From NCBI RefSeq assembly GCF_024178165.1, contig NZ_JAMZIE010000003.1, forward strand, positions 1 through 64,000: DNA of 64,000 nt, written 5' to 3'. The DNA is from Halohasta salina. GTDB lineage: Archaea; Halobacteriota; Halobacteria; Halobacteriales; Haloferacaceae. The notes under the pieces were generated by a model, which saw only the letters and a program-made list of their open reading frames with translations, was not told the DNA's origin and did no database searches. Made by a program: the position numbers and the translations under genes. Positions 15,893 through 24,850 of the stretch are shown here, piece after piece; within the stretch, counting starts at the first letter, position 1; every line of letters starts with the position of its first letter.

Positions 15893-17685
15893 TGGCCGAG
15901 CAGCACGACCTCATGGAGCTGGCCAAACGCCGCGGCTTCTTTTTCGGTTCGAACGGGGCCTACGGCGGGACGGCGGGCTTCTACACGTTCGGCCCGGAGG
16001 GCGCGTCGCTCAAACACAACGTCGAGTCGGCGTGGCGCGACCGGTTTACGGTCCGGCTGGGTAACGACGAGATCGAAGCGCCGACGATCATGCCCGAGGC
16101 CGTCTTCGAGGCCTCCGGCCACCTCGATGGGTTCGACGACATGCTCGTCGAGTGTGCCGAATGCGGCGAGAGCCACCGCGCCGACCACCTGATCGAGGAC
16201 GCCGTCGAGGACATCGAGGATGCCGAAGCTCTCGGCGTCGACCGGGTCGAAGAACTCATCCGGGAACACGACCTCGCGTGTCCGACCTGCGGGGCGGCCC
16301 TCGCCGGCGAGCCGGTCGAGGACTTCAACCTCATGTTCGAGACTTCGATCGGCCCCGGCTCGGGCCAGACCGGCTATATGCGCCCCGAAACAGCACAGGG
16401 AATCTTCGTGGAGTTCCCGCGGCTCAAGGAGTACGCCCGCGGCCAGTTGCCGTTCGGCGTCACCCAGATCGGCCCCGCCTACCGCAACGAGATCAGCCCG
16501 CGGCGCGGCATCATCCGCGTACGCGAGTTTACACAGGCCGAGTTGGAGCAGTTCATCGATCCCGAGGAGGACGAACCACCCCTTGGAGAAGTCGACGACG
16601 TCGGCGTGAGGCTCTACCCGGCGAGCGAACAGCACGCCGACGACGGCGGCTACGTCGACACCACGATCGGCGAGGCCGTAGCGGAGGGGATCATCGGCTC
16701 GCCGTGGGTGGCCTACTACCTCGGCGTCGCCCAAGAGTGGTACGAGCGGGTGGGAGTCGACATGGATCGCTTCCGCTTCCGCCAACACCTCGGCGGCGAG
16801 CGGGCCCACTACGCGGCCGACTGCTGGGACGCCGAAAGCGAGATCGACGGCAACTGGATCGAGATCGCCGGCTTCGCGTACCGCGGCGACTACGACCTCA
16901 GCAAACACGGCGAGTACTCCGGCGACCGCTTTACCATCTTCAAGCGGTACGACGAGCCCGTGACGGTCGAGAAGGCAGTCGTCGACCCCGACATGTCGGC
17001 CCTCGGGCCGGAGTTCGGCGGCGCGGCCGCCGACGTAGCCGAGGCACTGCAGGACCTTGCCGAAGACGATCCCGACGCCTTCGATAGCGACGAGGTGACC
17101 GTCGACGTAGACGGGGAGAGCTACACCGTCGACACCGAGGTCGCCAACTTCTCGATCGAAGAACAGACCGAGTCGGGCGAACACATCACGCCTCACGTGG
17201 TCGAACCCTCCTTCGGGGTCGGGCGAACGGTCTACACCCTCTTGGAACACGCCTACCGCGAAGACGAGGTCGACGGCGAAGAGCGGAGCTATCTCTCGCT
17301 CGCACCGGAGATGGCCCCCACCGACGTTGCGGTCTTCCCGCTTGTGACCAACGACGACGAGTTGGTCGGCGTCGCCGAGGACGTCGCGGGGTCGCTCCGG
17401 AAGGCGGGGCTGTCGGTCAGCTACGACGATTCGGGCTCGATCGGCCGCCGCTACCGGCGGCAGGACGAGGTCGGCACCCCGTTCTGTGTCACCGTCGACA
17501 AGGACGGCCTCGAAGGCGACGGCGGGCCGACCGTGACGCTGCGGGAGCGGGATTCGGCCGCCCAGATCCGACTCCCGGTCGACGACGTGGCCGCCGAGTT
17601 GGCGGCGCTGCTGGCCGGCGACCGGGAGTTCGAGGGACTCAGCCAACGGTACGACGACGTCGACACCGACGTGACGACGGCGTGA
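15892..17685 (+). CDS. glyS: glycyl-tRNA synthetase
   Basis: A 597-residue class II aminoacyl-tRNA synthetase of the alpha2 (archaeal/eukaryal) type that charges tRNA-Gly. Class II motif 2 is seen at PAYRNEISPRRGIIRVREF (about 197-215), and motif 3 in the FGVGRTVYTLLEHAYR region (about 442-457). The anticodon-binding domain fills the C-terminus (VAVFPLVTNDDELVG onward). A Cys pair (CAECGE, CPTCGA) near residues 87-142 may bind zinc. It is coupled to the CBS protein upstream and followed after seven bases by the dolichol-kinase-like gene. Confidence 0.95.
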   Translation: MAEQHDLMELAKRRGFFFGSNGAYGGTAGFYTFGPEGASLKHNVESAWRDRFTVRLGNDEIEAPTIMPEAVFEASGHLDGFDDMLVECAECGESHRADHLIEDAVEDIEDAEALGVDRVEELIREHDLACPTCGAALAGEPVEDFNLMFETSIGPGSGQTGYMRPETAQGIFVEFPRLKEYARGQLPFGVTQIGPAYRNEISPRRGIIRVREFTQAELEQFIDPEEDEPPLGEVDDVGVRLYPASEQHADDGGYVDTTIGEAVAEGIIGSPWVAYYLGVAQEWYERVGVDMDRFRFRQHLGGERAHYAADCWDAESEIDGNWIEIAGFAYRGDYDLSKHGEYSGDRFTIFKRYDEPVTVEKAVVDPDMSALGPEFGGAAADVAEALQDLAEDDPDAFDSDEVTVDVDGESYTVDTEVANFSIEEQTESGEHITPHVVEPSFGVGRTVYTLLEHAYREDEVDGEERSYLSLAPEMAPTDVAVFPLVTNDDELVGVAEDVAGSLRKAGLSVSYDDSGSIGRRYRRQDEVGTPFCVTVDKDGLEGDGGPTVTLRERDSAAQIRLPVDDVAAELAALLAGDREFEGLSQRYDDVDTDVTTA

Positions 17686-17692
17686 GCCCACG

Positions 17693-18310
17693 ATGAGCGA
17701 GTACGGTCGGCGGGCGGTCCACGTCAGCGGCGCGGGGATGCCACTGCTGTACCTGCTGGATCTGGCGACGTGGACCCAACTGCGGCTCTTCATGCTCGGG
17801 GTAACGGCCGTGGCCTTCGCCTTGGAGTTCCTCCGGCTCGTCGTCGGGCTGAACCACTGGCTCTACGACGAACTCACCCGGCCCTACGAGGCCGACAGCG
17901 TCGCCGGCTACGCCCTCTACATGCTCAGTGTCACGGCGGTCACGGTGAGCTTTGGCCCGAGCGTCGCGCTGCCGTCGGTGTTGATGCTTGCGGTCGCCGA
18001 TCCGATCAGTGGCATGATGAGCGACAACGGGGCCCACGAACACAAACGGCCGGCCGTGGTCGGCGTGACCGCCGGCCTCTGTTTCCTGCTCGCGGTGCCG
18101 TTTACGGTTGCCGCGAACGGCCCTGCGGTGGGAATCGCCGCCGCTGTGGGGGGTGCGCTGCCCGCGGCGGTCGCCGACGGGATCAAACCGATCGTTCGGG
18201 GCGTGGCCGTCGACGACAACCTCACCATTCCGCTGGTCGCGGCGGTCGGCATCGCCGGAACGTGTTGGCTGCTGGGTGTCGACACCGGCGTCGACCCGCT
18301 TTGGCTGTAG
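17693..18310 (+). CDS. dolichol kinase-like / SEC59 family membrane protein
   Basis: A 205-residue membrane protein with about six hydrophobic segments. It contains the ADPISGMMSDNGAHEHKRPAV-type CTP-kinase region near residues 101-122 and an AAVADGIKP motif near 160, which place it with SEC59/dolichol kinases and cytidylyltransferase-like enzymes. In haloarchaea such proteins are candidates for phosphorylating polyprenols used in glycosylation. The exact lipid substrate is unknown. Confidence 0.7.
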   Translation: MSEYGRRAVHVSGAGMPLLYLLDLATWTQLRLFMLGVTAVAFALEFLRLVVGLNHWLYDELTRPYEADSVAGYALYMLSVTAVTVSFGPSVALPSVLMLAVADPISGMMSDNGAHEHKRPAVVGVTAGLCFLLAVPFTVAANGPAVGIAAAVGGALPAAVADGIKPIVRGVAVDDNLTIPLVAAVGIAGTCWLLGVDTGVDPLWL

Positions 18311-18407
18311 AGTGATCGACCGCGGTTGGAGCCGATAGCCCGTGGCCGTCTGTCGGGCGGCTGTCTCGTGGTGCCATTCGTCGACCACCCGAGGAACCGA
18401 AGCCCAT

Positions 18408-18425
18408 TTACTAACTAATCAGTAA
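18408..18425 (+). promoter_or_regulatory. palindromic operator of the TetR-MATE pair
   Basis: TTACTAACTAATCAGTAA has arms TTACT and AGTAA, eight bases apart, and lies 13 bases before the ATG of the TetR gene, overlapping the only AT-rich promoter-like stretch. It is the obvious autoregulatory site for the adjacent repressor. Confidence 0.6.
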
Positions 18426-18438
18426 GTACGAGGCGAGA

Positions 18439-19017
18439 ATGGAATCGGAGACGACCGAAACGATCATCCGGGCAACCGGTCGGAGTCTCTGTGAGTACGG
18501 GTATGCCGACCTGACGATGCAGCGCATCGCCGAGGCGTCGTCGGTAACGACGGCGGCGATCCACTACCACTTCGACACGAAAGAGGAGCTTTTGAACGCG
18601 TTTCTCGACGATCTGGTCGACCGGTTCGAACGACAGGTCGACTGTGAGGCGGCCGATCCCCGCGACCGGCTCGCAGGGTTCCTCGATTCGGTGTTCGATT
18701 CGGAGGCCGACGACGAGTTCCCCATCGCACTGATGGAGCTGAAGGCCCAGGCCCCGTTCCACGAGACCTACCGCAGACGGTTCGTCGAGCTCGACGATGC
18801 GGTTCAGGGAGTCGTCGCCGACGCCGTCGACGACGGGATCGAGGCCGGCTACTTCGAACCGGTCGACGCCGACGAAGTCGCCCGGTTCGTCAGCACCGTG
18901 ATCAACGGCGGCCACCTGCGACAGGTCGCCCTCGGCGAGGATCCCGGGAAAACCCGACGGGTGATCGAGAGCTACTTCGAGACCCAACTCGGCTGGAGTC
19001 CGGAGGGTAGCGCGTGA
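18439..19017 (+). CDS. TetR/AcrR family transcriptional regulator
   Basis: A 192-residue repressor-like protein. The N-terminal helix-turn-helix (residues about 8-54: ATGRSLCEYGYADLTMQRIAE, then SVTTAAIHYHFDTKEELL) is a textbook TetR domain, and residues 60-190 form the ligand-binding helical domain. It precedes and overlaps a MATE transporter gene (GTGA at 19014-19017), so it most likely controls that efflux pump and itself through the palindrome at 18408. Confidence 0.93.
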   Translation: MESETTETIIRATGRSLCEYGYADLTMQRIAEASSVTTAAIHYHFDTKEELLNAFLDDLVDRFERQVDCEAADPRDRLAGFLDSVFDSEADDEFPIALMELKAQAPFHETYRRRFVELDDAVQGVVADAVDDGIEAGYFEPVDADEVARFVSTVINGGHLRQVALGEDPGKTRRVIESYFETQLGWSPEGSA

Positions 19018-20498
19018 AGATTTTCAAAGGCCAGGAGGAACTGGAGTTGACCGAGGGCGGCATTCTCAAGCCGCTGGTGTATCTCTCCTTGCCGATCGTG
19101 GTGACGAACCTGCTGCAGACGGCCTACAATCTGGCCGATACGTTCTGGCTCGGGCGCTACTCGACGGAGGCGCTGGCGGCAATATCGTTCGGCTTCCCGA
19201 TGGTCTTTCTGCTCATCTCGCTGGGAATGGGGCTCTCCGTCGCGGGGAGCGTGCTCGTCGCCCAGCATACGGGGGCTGGCGAGACCGATCAGGCGGAGTA
19301 CGCCGCCTCCCAGACGGTCACCTTCGCCGTCGTCGGCTCGCTCCTGTTGGGGCTGGCCAGCTACCCGCTCATCGAGCCGTTCCTCGCGTTGCTCGGGGCC
19401 TCACCCGAAGTGCTGCCGGGAGCGACCGCCTACATGGAGGTCATCGCGCTGGGCTTGCCCTTCATGTTCGGCTTCTTCGTGTTCATCTCGCTGATGCGGG
19501 GGGCCGGCGATACGATCACGCCGATGGTCGTCATGTTCGGCACGGTCGTCATCAACGTCGTCCTCGATCCGTTCCTCATCAACGGCTGGGCGATCGGCCC
19601 CGTAGCGTTTCCCGAACTCGGGATCGAGGGAGCGGCGATCGCGACCGTCTTCTCGCGGAGTTTGGCGATGATCGTCGGGATCGGAATCATGCTGTCGGGG
19701 CGGCGGGGGATCCGGATCAACGCCGTCGACATGTGGCCGGACGGCGAGTATCTCCGGAAACTCCTCCGGATCGGCGTTCCGGCCAGCATCGAGGGAACCG
19801 GTCGGGCGCTGTCGATCAACGCGCTGTTGGTCGTCGTCGGGCTGTTCTCGACGGCCGTGGTCGCAGCCTTCGGGATCGGCACGCGGGTGCTTTCGGTGAT
19901 CTTCCTGCCGGCGATCGCGGTCGCCCGCGGCGTCGAAACGATGGCCGGCCAGAACATCGGGGCGGGCAACTACGACCGCGCCGAGGCGGCCAACTACCTC
20001 GCGGCCAAGGGGCTGTTCGCAGTACTCGGGTTCGTGGGCGTGCTCATCTTCCTCGTGCCGACACCGATCGTGAGCGTCTTTACCGACGATCCCGCGGTGC
20101 TTTCGGAGGGGTCGACGCTGCTGCGGTACGTCGCGCTGTCGTTCGGCTTTACCGGGATCATGCGGGCTTTTACCGGCGGATTCCGCGGGGCGGGCAAGAC
20201 GCTCGTCGCCGCTGCGATCGCCATCCTGACCCTCGGGGGGATCCGGCTGCCGGTCGCTTACGTCGCCTCGCAGTACCGGCTGCCGATCCCCTACGCCGAG
20301 TTGGTCTACGGCGTCGAGGGGATCTGGACCGCCTTCTTCGTCTCAAACGTCGCCGGCGCGGTCATCGCGTGGCTCTGGTTCCGGCGCGGGACGTGGCGCG
20401 AGGCCGACGTCCGGGGGCCACCGGAGGGACTCGACCAGCCGGCCGACCCCGGCGAGACCGACGCCGAAGGACTCGACGCCTCGGCGGACGACGACTGA
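19014..20498 (+). CDS. MATE family efflux transporter
   Basis: A 494-residue polytopic protein with about twelve membrane segments in two halves (LSLPIVVTNLLQTAYNLADTFW at about 22-43; a matching repeat at about 240-270). MATE pumps export drugs or metabolites using a cation gradient. The GTG start at 19014 overlaps the TetR stop. A polar acidic C-terminal tail of about 35 residues follows the last membrane segment. Substrate unknown. Confidence 0.93.
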   Translation: MKIFKGQEELELTEGGILKPLVYLSLPIVVTNLLQTAYNLADTFWLGRYSTEALAAISFGFPMVFLLISLGMGLSVAGSVLVAQHTGAGETDQAEYAASQTVTFAVVGSLLLGLASYPLIEPFLALLGASPEVLPGATAYMEVIALGLPFMFGFFVFISLMRGAGDTITPMVVMFGTVVINVVLDPFLINGWAIGPVAFPELGIEGAAIATVFSRSLAMIVGIGIMLSGRRGIRINAVDMWPDGEYLRKLLRIGVPASIEGTGRALSINALLVVVGLFSTAVVAAFGIGTRVLSVIFLPAIAVARGVETMAGQNIGAGNYDRAEAANYLAAKGLFAVLGFVGVLIFLVPTPIVSVFTDDPAVLSEGSTLLRYVALSFGFTGIMRAFTGGFRGAGKTLVAAAIAILTLGGIRLPVAYVASQYRLPIPYAELVYGVEGIWTAFFVSNVAGAVIAWLWFRRGTWREADVRGPPEGLDQPADPGETDAEGLDASADDD

Positions 20499-20574
20499 CC
20501 GATCGGTAGTCGACGACGCTTTGCTATCTCGTGTGACCATAGCACACGGCAACAGGGATCACGCAACGGTTTTG

Positions 20575-20599
20575 TACCAGAGCCCAAAACGCTCTGGTA
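20575..20599 (+). other. perfect inverted repeat, hairpin candidate
   Basis: TACCAGAGC and GCTCTGGTA pair over 9 bp with a 7-base loop. It lies 76 bases past the MATE stop and no T-run follows. It could end the MATE transcript or be a protein site. Confidence 0.4.
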
Positions 20600-20790
20600 A
20601 TGGCAGTGAGTCGTCGACCGAATCCGCTCGCCCTCACCCGGCAGCGGCGGCTGCGGCGACTACCGCGAGCGGGGCGGCCATACGTGGCCGACCTCGCCTC
20701 GTTTTGACGACCGAGCCTATGATTTTGGTTCGGCCGTCGATTCGTTCTACGAGACCTCGTTTTTAGGCGCGTAGCTTGCTCTATACCACT

Positions 20791-20802
20791 ATTTTCGAAA
20801 AT
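20791..20802 (+). promoter_or_regulatory. palindrome in the argG promoter region
   Basis: ATTTTCGAAAAT is a perfect 12-bp palindrome, 12 bases upstream of the TATA-like element of argG, at the place where an activator or repressor of arginine synthesis could bind. Confidence 0.4.
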
Positions 20803-20813
20803 TAGAAGCGCTG

Positions 20814-20822
20814 AATTTAAGT
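20814..20822 (+). promoter_or_regulatory. TATA-like element of argG
   Basis: AATTTAAGT lies 25-33 bases before the ATG at 20847, fitting a short-leader or leaderless transcript. Confidence 0.45.
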
Positions 20823-20846
20823 TCCATAACTCACAGAGGGTAGGTA

Positions 20847-22076
20847 ATGACAAAGCGTGTGGCACTGGCGTTCAGCGGCGGTCTCGATACGACCGTCTGC
20901 GTGCCGGTTCTCGAAGAGGAGTACGGCTACGACGAAGTGATCGGCGTGACGGTCGACGTCGGCCAACCGGCCGAGGAGTTCGAGGAGGCCCGCGAGACGG
21001 CCGAAGCCCTCGATCTGGAGCATCACATCGTCGAGGCAAAAGAAGAGTTCGCCGACCTCTGTTTCGACGCGGTTCGCGCGAACGCGGACTATCAGGGCTA
21101 CCCGCTCGGGACCGCGCTGGCCCGTCCCGTGATCGCCAAGGCGATCCTCCGCGTCGCACAGGAAGAGGGCTGTGACGGCATCGCCCACGGCTGTACCGGC
21201 AAAGGCAACGACCAGCTGCGGTTCGAGGCCGTCTGGCGCGCCTCGGATCTCGAAGTCATCGCGCCCGTCCGCGAGATGGGGATGACCCGCAACTGGGAGA
21301 TCGAGTACGCCGACGAGCGTGACCTCCCCGTGCAGGCGGGCAACGAGGGCACGTGGTCGATCGACACCAACCTCTGGAGCCGTTCGATCGAGGGCGGCGA
21401 TCTCGAAGAGCCAGACCACGTCCCCGGCGAGGAGATCTACAACTGGACCACCACACCGAGCGGTGACACCGAGGAGATCGAAATCGCCTTCGAGAACGGC
21501 TACCCCGTGGGGCTCAACGGCGAGTCGATGGAGCCGATCGAACTCATCGAGGAACTCAACGAACTGGCGGGCTCCTACGGCGTCGGCCGCACCGACACAA
21601 TGGAAGACCGCATGCTCGGGCTCAAGGTCCGCGAGAACTACGAACACCCCGCGGCCACCACGCTGCTCAACGCCCACAAGGGGCTCGAATCGCTCGTCCT
21701 CACGAAGGAGGAACGCGACTTCAAGGCCCAAGTCGACGCCGAGTGGAGCCAGAAGGGGTACGAAGGCCTCGTGGATGGCCCGCTCGTCGCCGCGCTGGAA
21801 GGGTTCATCGACGAAACCCAGAGCAAGGTCACCGGCACGGTGACGATCCGCTTCGAGGGCGGCCAAGCCCGTGTCGTCGGTCGCTCCAGCGAGTACGCCG
21901 TCTACTCCGCCGACGCCGCCTCGTTCAACACCGAGACGGTCGGCAAGATCACCCAGGAAGACGCGACGGGTGTTGCCAAATACCACGGCTACCAGGACCG
22001 TATCGCGGCCCAAGCCGAGAAAGCGGCACAGGACGCCGAGACGAAGACGGCCGCAGACGGCGGCAACGAGGAATAA
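20847..22076 (+). CDS. argG: argininosuccinate synthase
   Basis: A 409-residue enzyme that joins citrulline and aspartate at the expense of ATP. The ATP-binding P-loop-like AFSGGLDTTVC is at residues 8-18, and the GCTGKGNDQLRFE substrate region is near 114-126. It starts the arginine gene group and is followed by argH one base after its stop. The C-terminal tail (about 25 residues) is rich in Lys, Asp and Ala. Confidence 0.96.
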   Translation: MTKRVALAFSGGLDTTVCVPVLEEEYGYDEVIGVTVDVGQPAEEFEEARETAEALDLEHHIVEAKEEFADLCFDAVRANADYQGYPLGTALARPVIAKAILRVAQEEGCDGIAHGCTGKGNDQLRFEAVWRASDLEVIAPVREMGMTRNWEIEYADERDLPVQAGNEGTWSIDTNLWSRSIEGGDLEEPDHVPGEEIYNWTTTPSGDTEEIEIAFENGYPVGLNGESMEPIELIEELNELAGSYGVGRTDTMEDRMLGLKVRENYEHPAATTLLNAHKGLESLVLTKEERDFKAQVDAEWSQKGYEGLVDGPLVAALEGFIDETQSKVTGTVTIRFEGGQARVVGRSSEYAVYSADAASFNTETVGKITQEDATGVAKYHGYQDRIAAQAEKAAQDAETKTAADGGNEE

Positions 22077-22077
22077 T

Positions 22078-23571
22078 ATGGCCGGAGACTCGACAGACAG
22101 CGACGGGGCACAGGGCGACGAGACGGTCGTCCGCCGGGACCGCTTCAGCGGCGGCCCGGCCCGCGAGTTCCTGTCGAGTCTCGCTGGCGACGAACGGATT
22201 TTTGAGGCCGACTTGGCGGTCGACCGCGCTCACGTCGTGATGCTCGCCGAACAGGAGATCATCAGCGACGAGGAGGCAGGCACGATCCTTGACGCGCTCG
22301 CGGATGTCGAATCAGCTGGCCACGGCGCGCTCGGCGGCGGGGAAGACGTTCACGAAGCCATCGAGTCGGCGGTCATCGACCACGTCGGCCCCGACGGCGG
22401 CAAGATGCACACCGCCCGGAGCCGCAACGACGAGGTGGCGGCCTGTATTCGCTACCGCCTGCGCGCGGACCTGTTGGAAGCCGCTGAGACGACCCTCGGA
22501 CTGCGCGAGACGTTGATCGAGGCTGCTGCCGAGCATACTGACACCTTGATGCCCGGCTACACACACCTCCAGCCAGCCCAGCCGATCACGGTCGGCCACT
22601 TCCTCATGTCGTACGCGTCGACGATCAGCCGCGATACGGCCCGCCTGCTGGATGCCTACGACCGAACCAACGAGTCGCCGCTCGGCGGAGCCGCGTTTGC
22701 AGGCACGCCGTTCGATATCGACCGCGAGCGCACCGCCGCGTTGCTCGGCTTCGACGGCGTGGTGGCGAACTCGATGGACGCCTCCTCGGCGCGGGATTTC
22801 CTCGCCGAGTCGACGGCGGCGCTGGCGACCCACGCCACGACACTGTCGGGACTGGCCGAGGACATCATCATCTTCGCCAACAAAGGGTACGTCGACCTCT
22901 CGGACGACTACAGTTCGACCTCGTCGATCATGCCCCAGAAGAAGAATCCCGACACCCTGGAGTTGACCAGAGCGGTGGCGGGCGACGCCATCGGCGAACT
23001 CACGGGGTTGTTGTCGACGCTGAAAGGGCTCCCGCGGGCCTACAACCGCGACCTGCAGCGGGCCCATCCGCACACCTTCCGCGCAGTCGACGCCGTCGTC
23101 GAAGCCTCGGCTGTGGCGGCCGGAGCGGTGTCGACGGCCACGTGGAACGAATCGCTACTGGCCGACGAGGCCGGAGCGGGCTTTTCGACGGCGACCGGGA
23201 TCGCCGATCTGCTGGCGATGGCCGGCCTCCCGTTCCGCACGGCCCACGAAGTGGTCGCACTGGCCGCCGAGGAAGCCGAAGACGCCGAGACCTCGGTCTC
23301 GGCCGCACTGCTCGATTCAGCCACCGAAGAGGTGCTCGGCGAGTCGTTGTTCGAGTACGTCGACCGGTCGGCCGTCGAGTCGGCGCTCGACCCCGCTCAA
23401 AGTGTCGACAGCCGCGATTCGCAGGGCGGCCCGGCGGCCGCGGCCGTCGAGTCGAGCATCGCGGGCGCACGCGAGACGCTCAGCGCCGACAGCGAGGCAC
23501 TGGCCGACAGACGCAGTGCGCTTGACGACGCCGAAACGGCCCTCCAGGAGGCGGTCGACGAGTATGTGTAG
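22078..23571 (+). CDS. argH: argininosuccinate lyase
   Basis: A 497-residue fumarase-superfamily enzyme that splits argininosuccinate into arginine and fumarate. The superfamily signature SSIMPQKKNP is near residues 283-292, with the catalytic serine, and TARSRNDEVA is near 109-118. The Met at 22078 was chosen because it immediately follows the argG stop and yields the usual N-terminus. An Ala/Asp-rich insertion near residues 440-455 is consistent with haloadaptation. Confidence 0.96.
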   Translation: MAGDSTDSDGAQGDETVVRRDRFSGGPAREFLSSLAGDERIFEADLAVDRAHVVMLAEQEIISDEEAGTILDALADVESAGHGALGGGEDVHEAIESAVIDHVGPDGGKMHTARSRNDEVAACIRYRLRADLLEAAETTLGLRETLIEAAAEHTDTLMPGYTHLQPAQPITVGHFLMSYASTISRDTARLLDAYDRTNESPLGGAAFAGTPFDIDRERTAALLGFDGVVANSMDASSARDFLAESTAALATHATTLSGLAEDIIIFANKGYVDLSDDYSSTSSIMPQKKNPDTLELTRAVAGDAIGELTGLLSTLKGLPRAYNRDLQRAHPHTFRAVDAVVEASAVAAGAVSTATWNESLLADEAGAGFSTATGIADLLAMAGLPFRTAHEVVALAAEEAEDAETSVSAALLDSATEEVLGESLFEYVDRSAVESALDPAQSVDSRDSQGGPAAAAVESSIAGARETLSADSEALADRRSALDDAETALQEAVDEYV

Positions 23572-23709
23572 GCGACTGCGGCGACCCCCGCTTGGGGGCA
23601 ACACACCAACATGAAATTCAGCCGAGGATTTCGCCAAGCCGTCGACGCCCGATAACACTCCCGTAGTGGCTTCTCCGTTTATTGTAAAATTTCAAACAAG
23701 TTCGATGTG

Positions 23710-23720
23710 TTTAAGTATAT
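23710..23720 (+). promoter_or_regulatory. TATA box of the lysW-argF operon
   Basis: TTTAAGTATAT lies 26-36 bases before the lysW start in a 174-base AT-richer gap after argH, so the carrier-protein genes probably have their own promoter. Confidence 0.5.
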
Positions 23721-23745
23721 AGGTAGGCAACGAGTGGGTACGCAC

Positions 23746-23916
23746 ATGACAGACGCAGAATGTCCGGAGTGCGGGGCTGAGGTTTCCCTGCACGACGACC
23801 TGGAAGTCGGAGAGATCATCGACTGTGGAACCTGCGGTGCCGAACTCGAAGTGATCGCGGTCGACCCGCCGGAGCTCGATACGGCCCCCGAACTCGAAGA
23901 GGACTGGGGCGAGTAA
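23746..23916 (+). CDS. lysW: amino-group carrier protein LysW/ArgW
   Basis: A 56-residue acidic protein with two CxxC pairs (CPECG at residues 6-10 and CGTCG near 27-31) that bind zinc, and the C-terminal EDWGE tail. In this family the terminal glutamate gamma-carboxyl carries the amino-acid substrate through lysine or arginine synthesis. Here it is followed by the ligase, kinase, reductase, transaminase and hydrolase of the pathway, then argF, so it most likely serves ornithine/arginine formation. Confidence 0.93.
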   Translation: MTDAECPECGAEVSLHDDLEVGEIIDCGTCGAELEVIAVDPPELDTAPELEEDWGE

Positions 23917-23965
23917 GTTTGGCGACGACCGCCGCGGTGGCGTCTTCACGCCAGATCATACACCT

Positions 23966-24850
23966 ATGAACATTGGAATTCTTTATTCGCGGATTCGGAA
24001 GGACGAGAAGCTCCTGCTGAGTGAACTCCGGGAGCGGGACCACGAGATCACGAAGATCGACGTCCGGAAACACCAGTTCGGACTCGACGGAACGACCGCC
24101 GATATTGAAGACTTGGATATCGTCGTCGACCGCTGTCTGTCGACCAGCCGGTCGCTGTACGCCACGCGGTTCATCGACCACTACGGAGTTCCGGTCGTCA
24201 ACGGTCCCGAGACCGCCGACGTCTGTGCCGACAAGGCCAAAAACAGCCTTGCGCTCGACGACGCTGGCGTGCCCACACCCGAAACGAAGGTCGCGTTCAC
24301 GACCGACTCGGCGATGGAGGCCATCGAGGAGTTCGGCTACCCCTGTGTCCTCAAGCCAGTCGTCGGCTCGTGGGGTCGACTCATGGCCAAAATCGACTCG
24401 AAGAGTGCTGCCGAGGCCATTTTGGAGCACAAGAAGGTGCTGGGTCACTACGAGCACAAGGTATTCTACATCCAGGAGTTCGTCGACAAGCCGGGGCGCG
24501 ATATTCGCGTCCTCGCTACTGACGGCGAGCCGGTCGCCGCGATGACTCGCAGTTCGGACCACTGGCTGACCAACGCCGCCAAAGGCGGCGAAACCGACGA
24601 CTTCGGCCTCGACGACAGAGCCTTAGAGCTTGTCGAGCAGGCCAGCGACGCGGTCGGCGGCGGCCTGCTCGGCGTCGACCTGATGGAGGTTGGCGGCGAG
24701 GAAAGCGGCGAATATACTGTCCACGAAGTCAACCACACCGTCGAGTTCAAAGCCCTCGATAGCTGTGTGGATATCGACGTGCCCGCCGCGGTGGTCGACT
24801 GGCTGGAATCGAAAGCCGCGGCCGAAAACGAGGAGCTGACGACCGCATGA
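23966..24850 (+). CDS. lysX: glutamate/aminoadipate-LysW ligase (ATP-grasp)
   Basis: A 294-residue ATP-grasp enzyme of the LysX/RimK family that attaches glutamate (ArgX) or aminoadipate (LysX) to the C-terminus of LysW. The ATP-grasp core spans residues about 95-280 (PCVLKPVVGSWGRLMAKI near 130; EVNHTVEFK near 255). The TNAAKGG stretch (about 203-209) is the region that distinguishes substrates; gene order points to glutamate. It overlaps the next gene by four bases. Confidence 0.92.
   Translation: MNIGILYSRIRKDEKLLLSELRERDHEITKIDVRKHQFGLDGTTADIEDLDIVVDRCLSTSRSLYATRFIDHYGVPVVNGPETADVCADKAKNSLALDDAGVPTPETKVAFTTDSAMEAIEEFGYPCVLKPVVGSWGRLMAKIDSKSAAEAILEHKKVLGHYEHKVFYIQEFVDKPGRDIRVLATDGEPVAAMTRSSDHWLTNAAKGGETDDFGLDDRALELVEQASDAVGGGLLGVDLMEVGGEESGEYTVHEVNHTVEFKALDSCVDIDVPAAVVDWLESKAAAENEELTTA

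Larger units (their letters stand above)
20499..20846. other. 348-base intergenic region upstream of argG
   Basis: No gene is convincing here. It contains a 9-bp perfect hairpin (20575-20599), a 12-bp perfect palindrome (20791-20802) and a TATA-like element (20814-20822). A 35-codon Arg-rich frame from 20600 is unlike haloarchaeal proteins and is not called. Confidence 0.55.

Noticed and set aside
15688-17793. 701-codon frame antisense to glyS
   Set aside because: Shadow of the synthetase gene with no domain match; the real gene is on the plus strand.
20600-20707. 35-codon Arg-rich plus frame upstream of argG
   Set aside because: Its basic composition is unlike haloarchaeal proteins, and it has no family or ribosome-site support.
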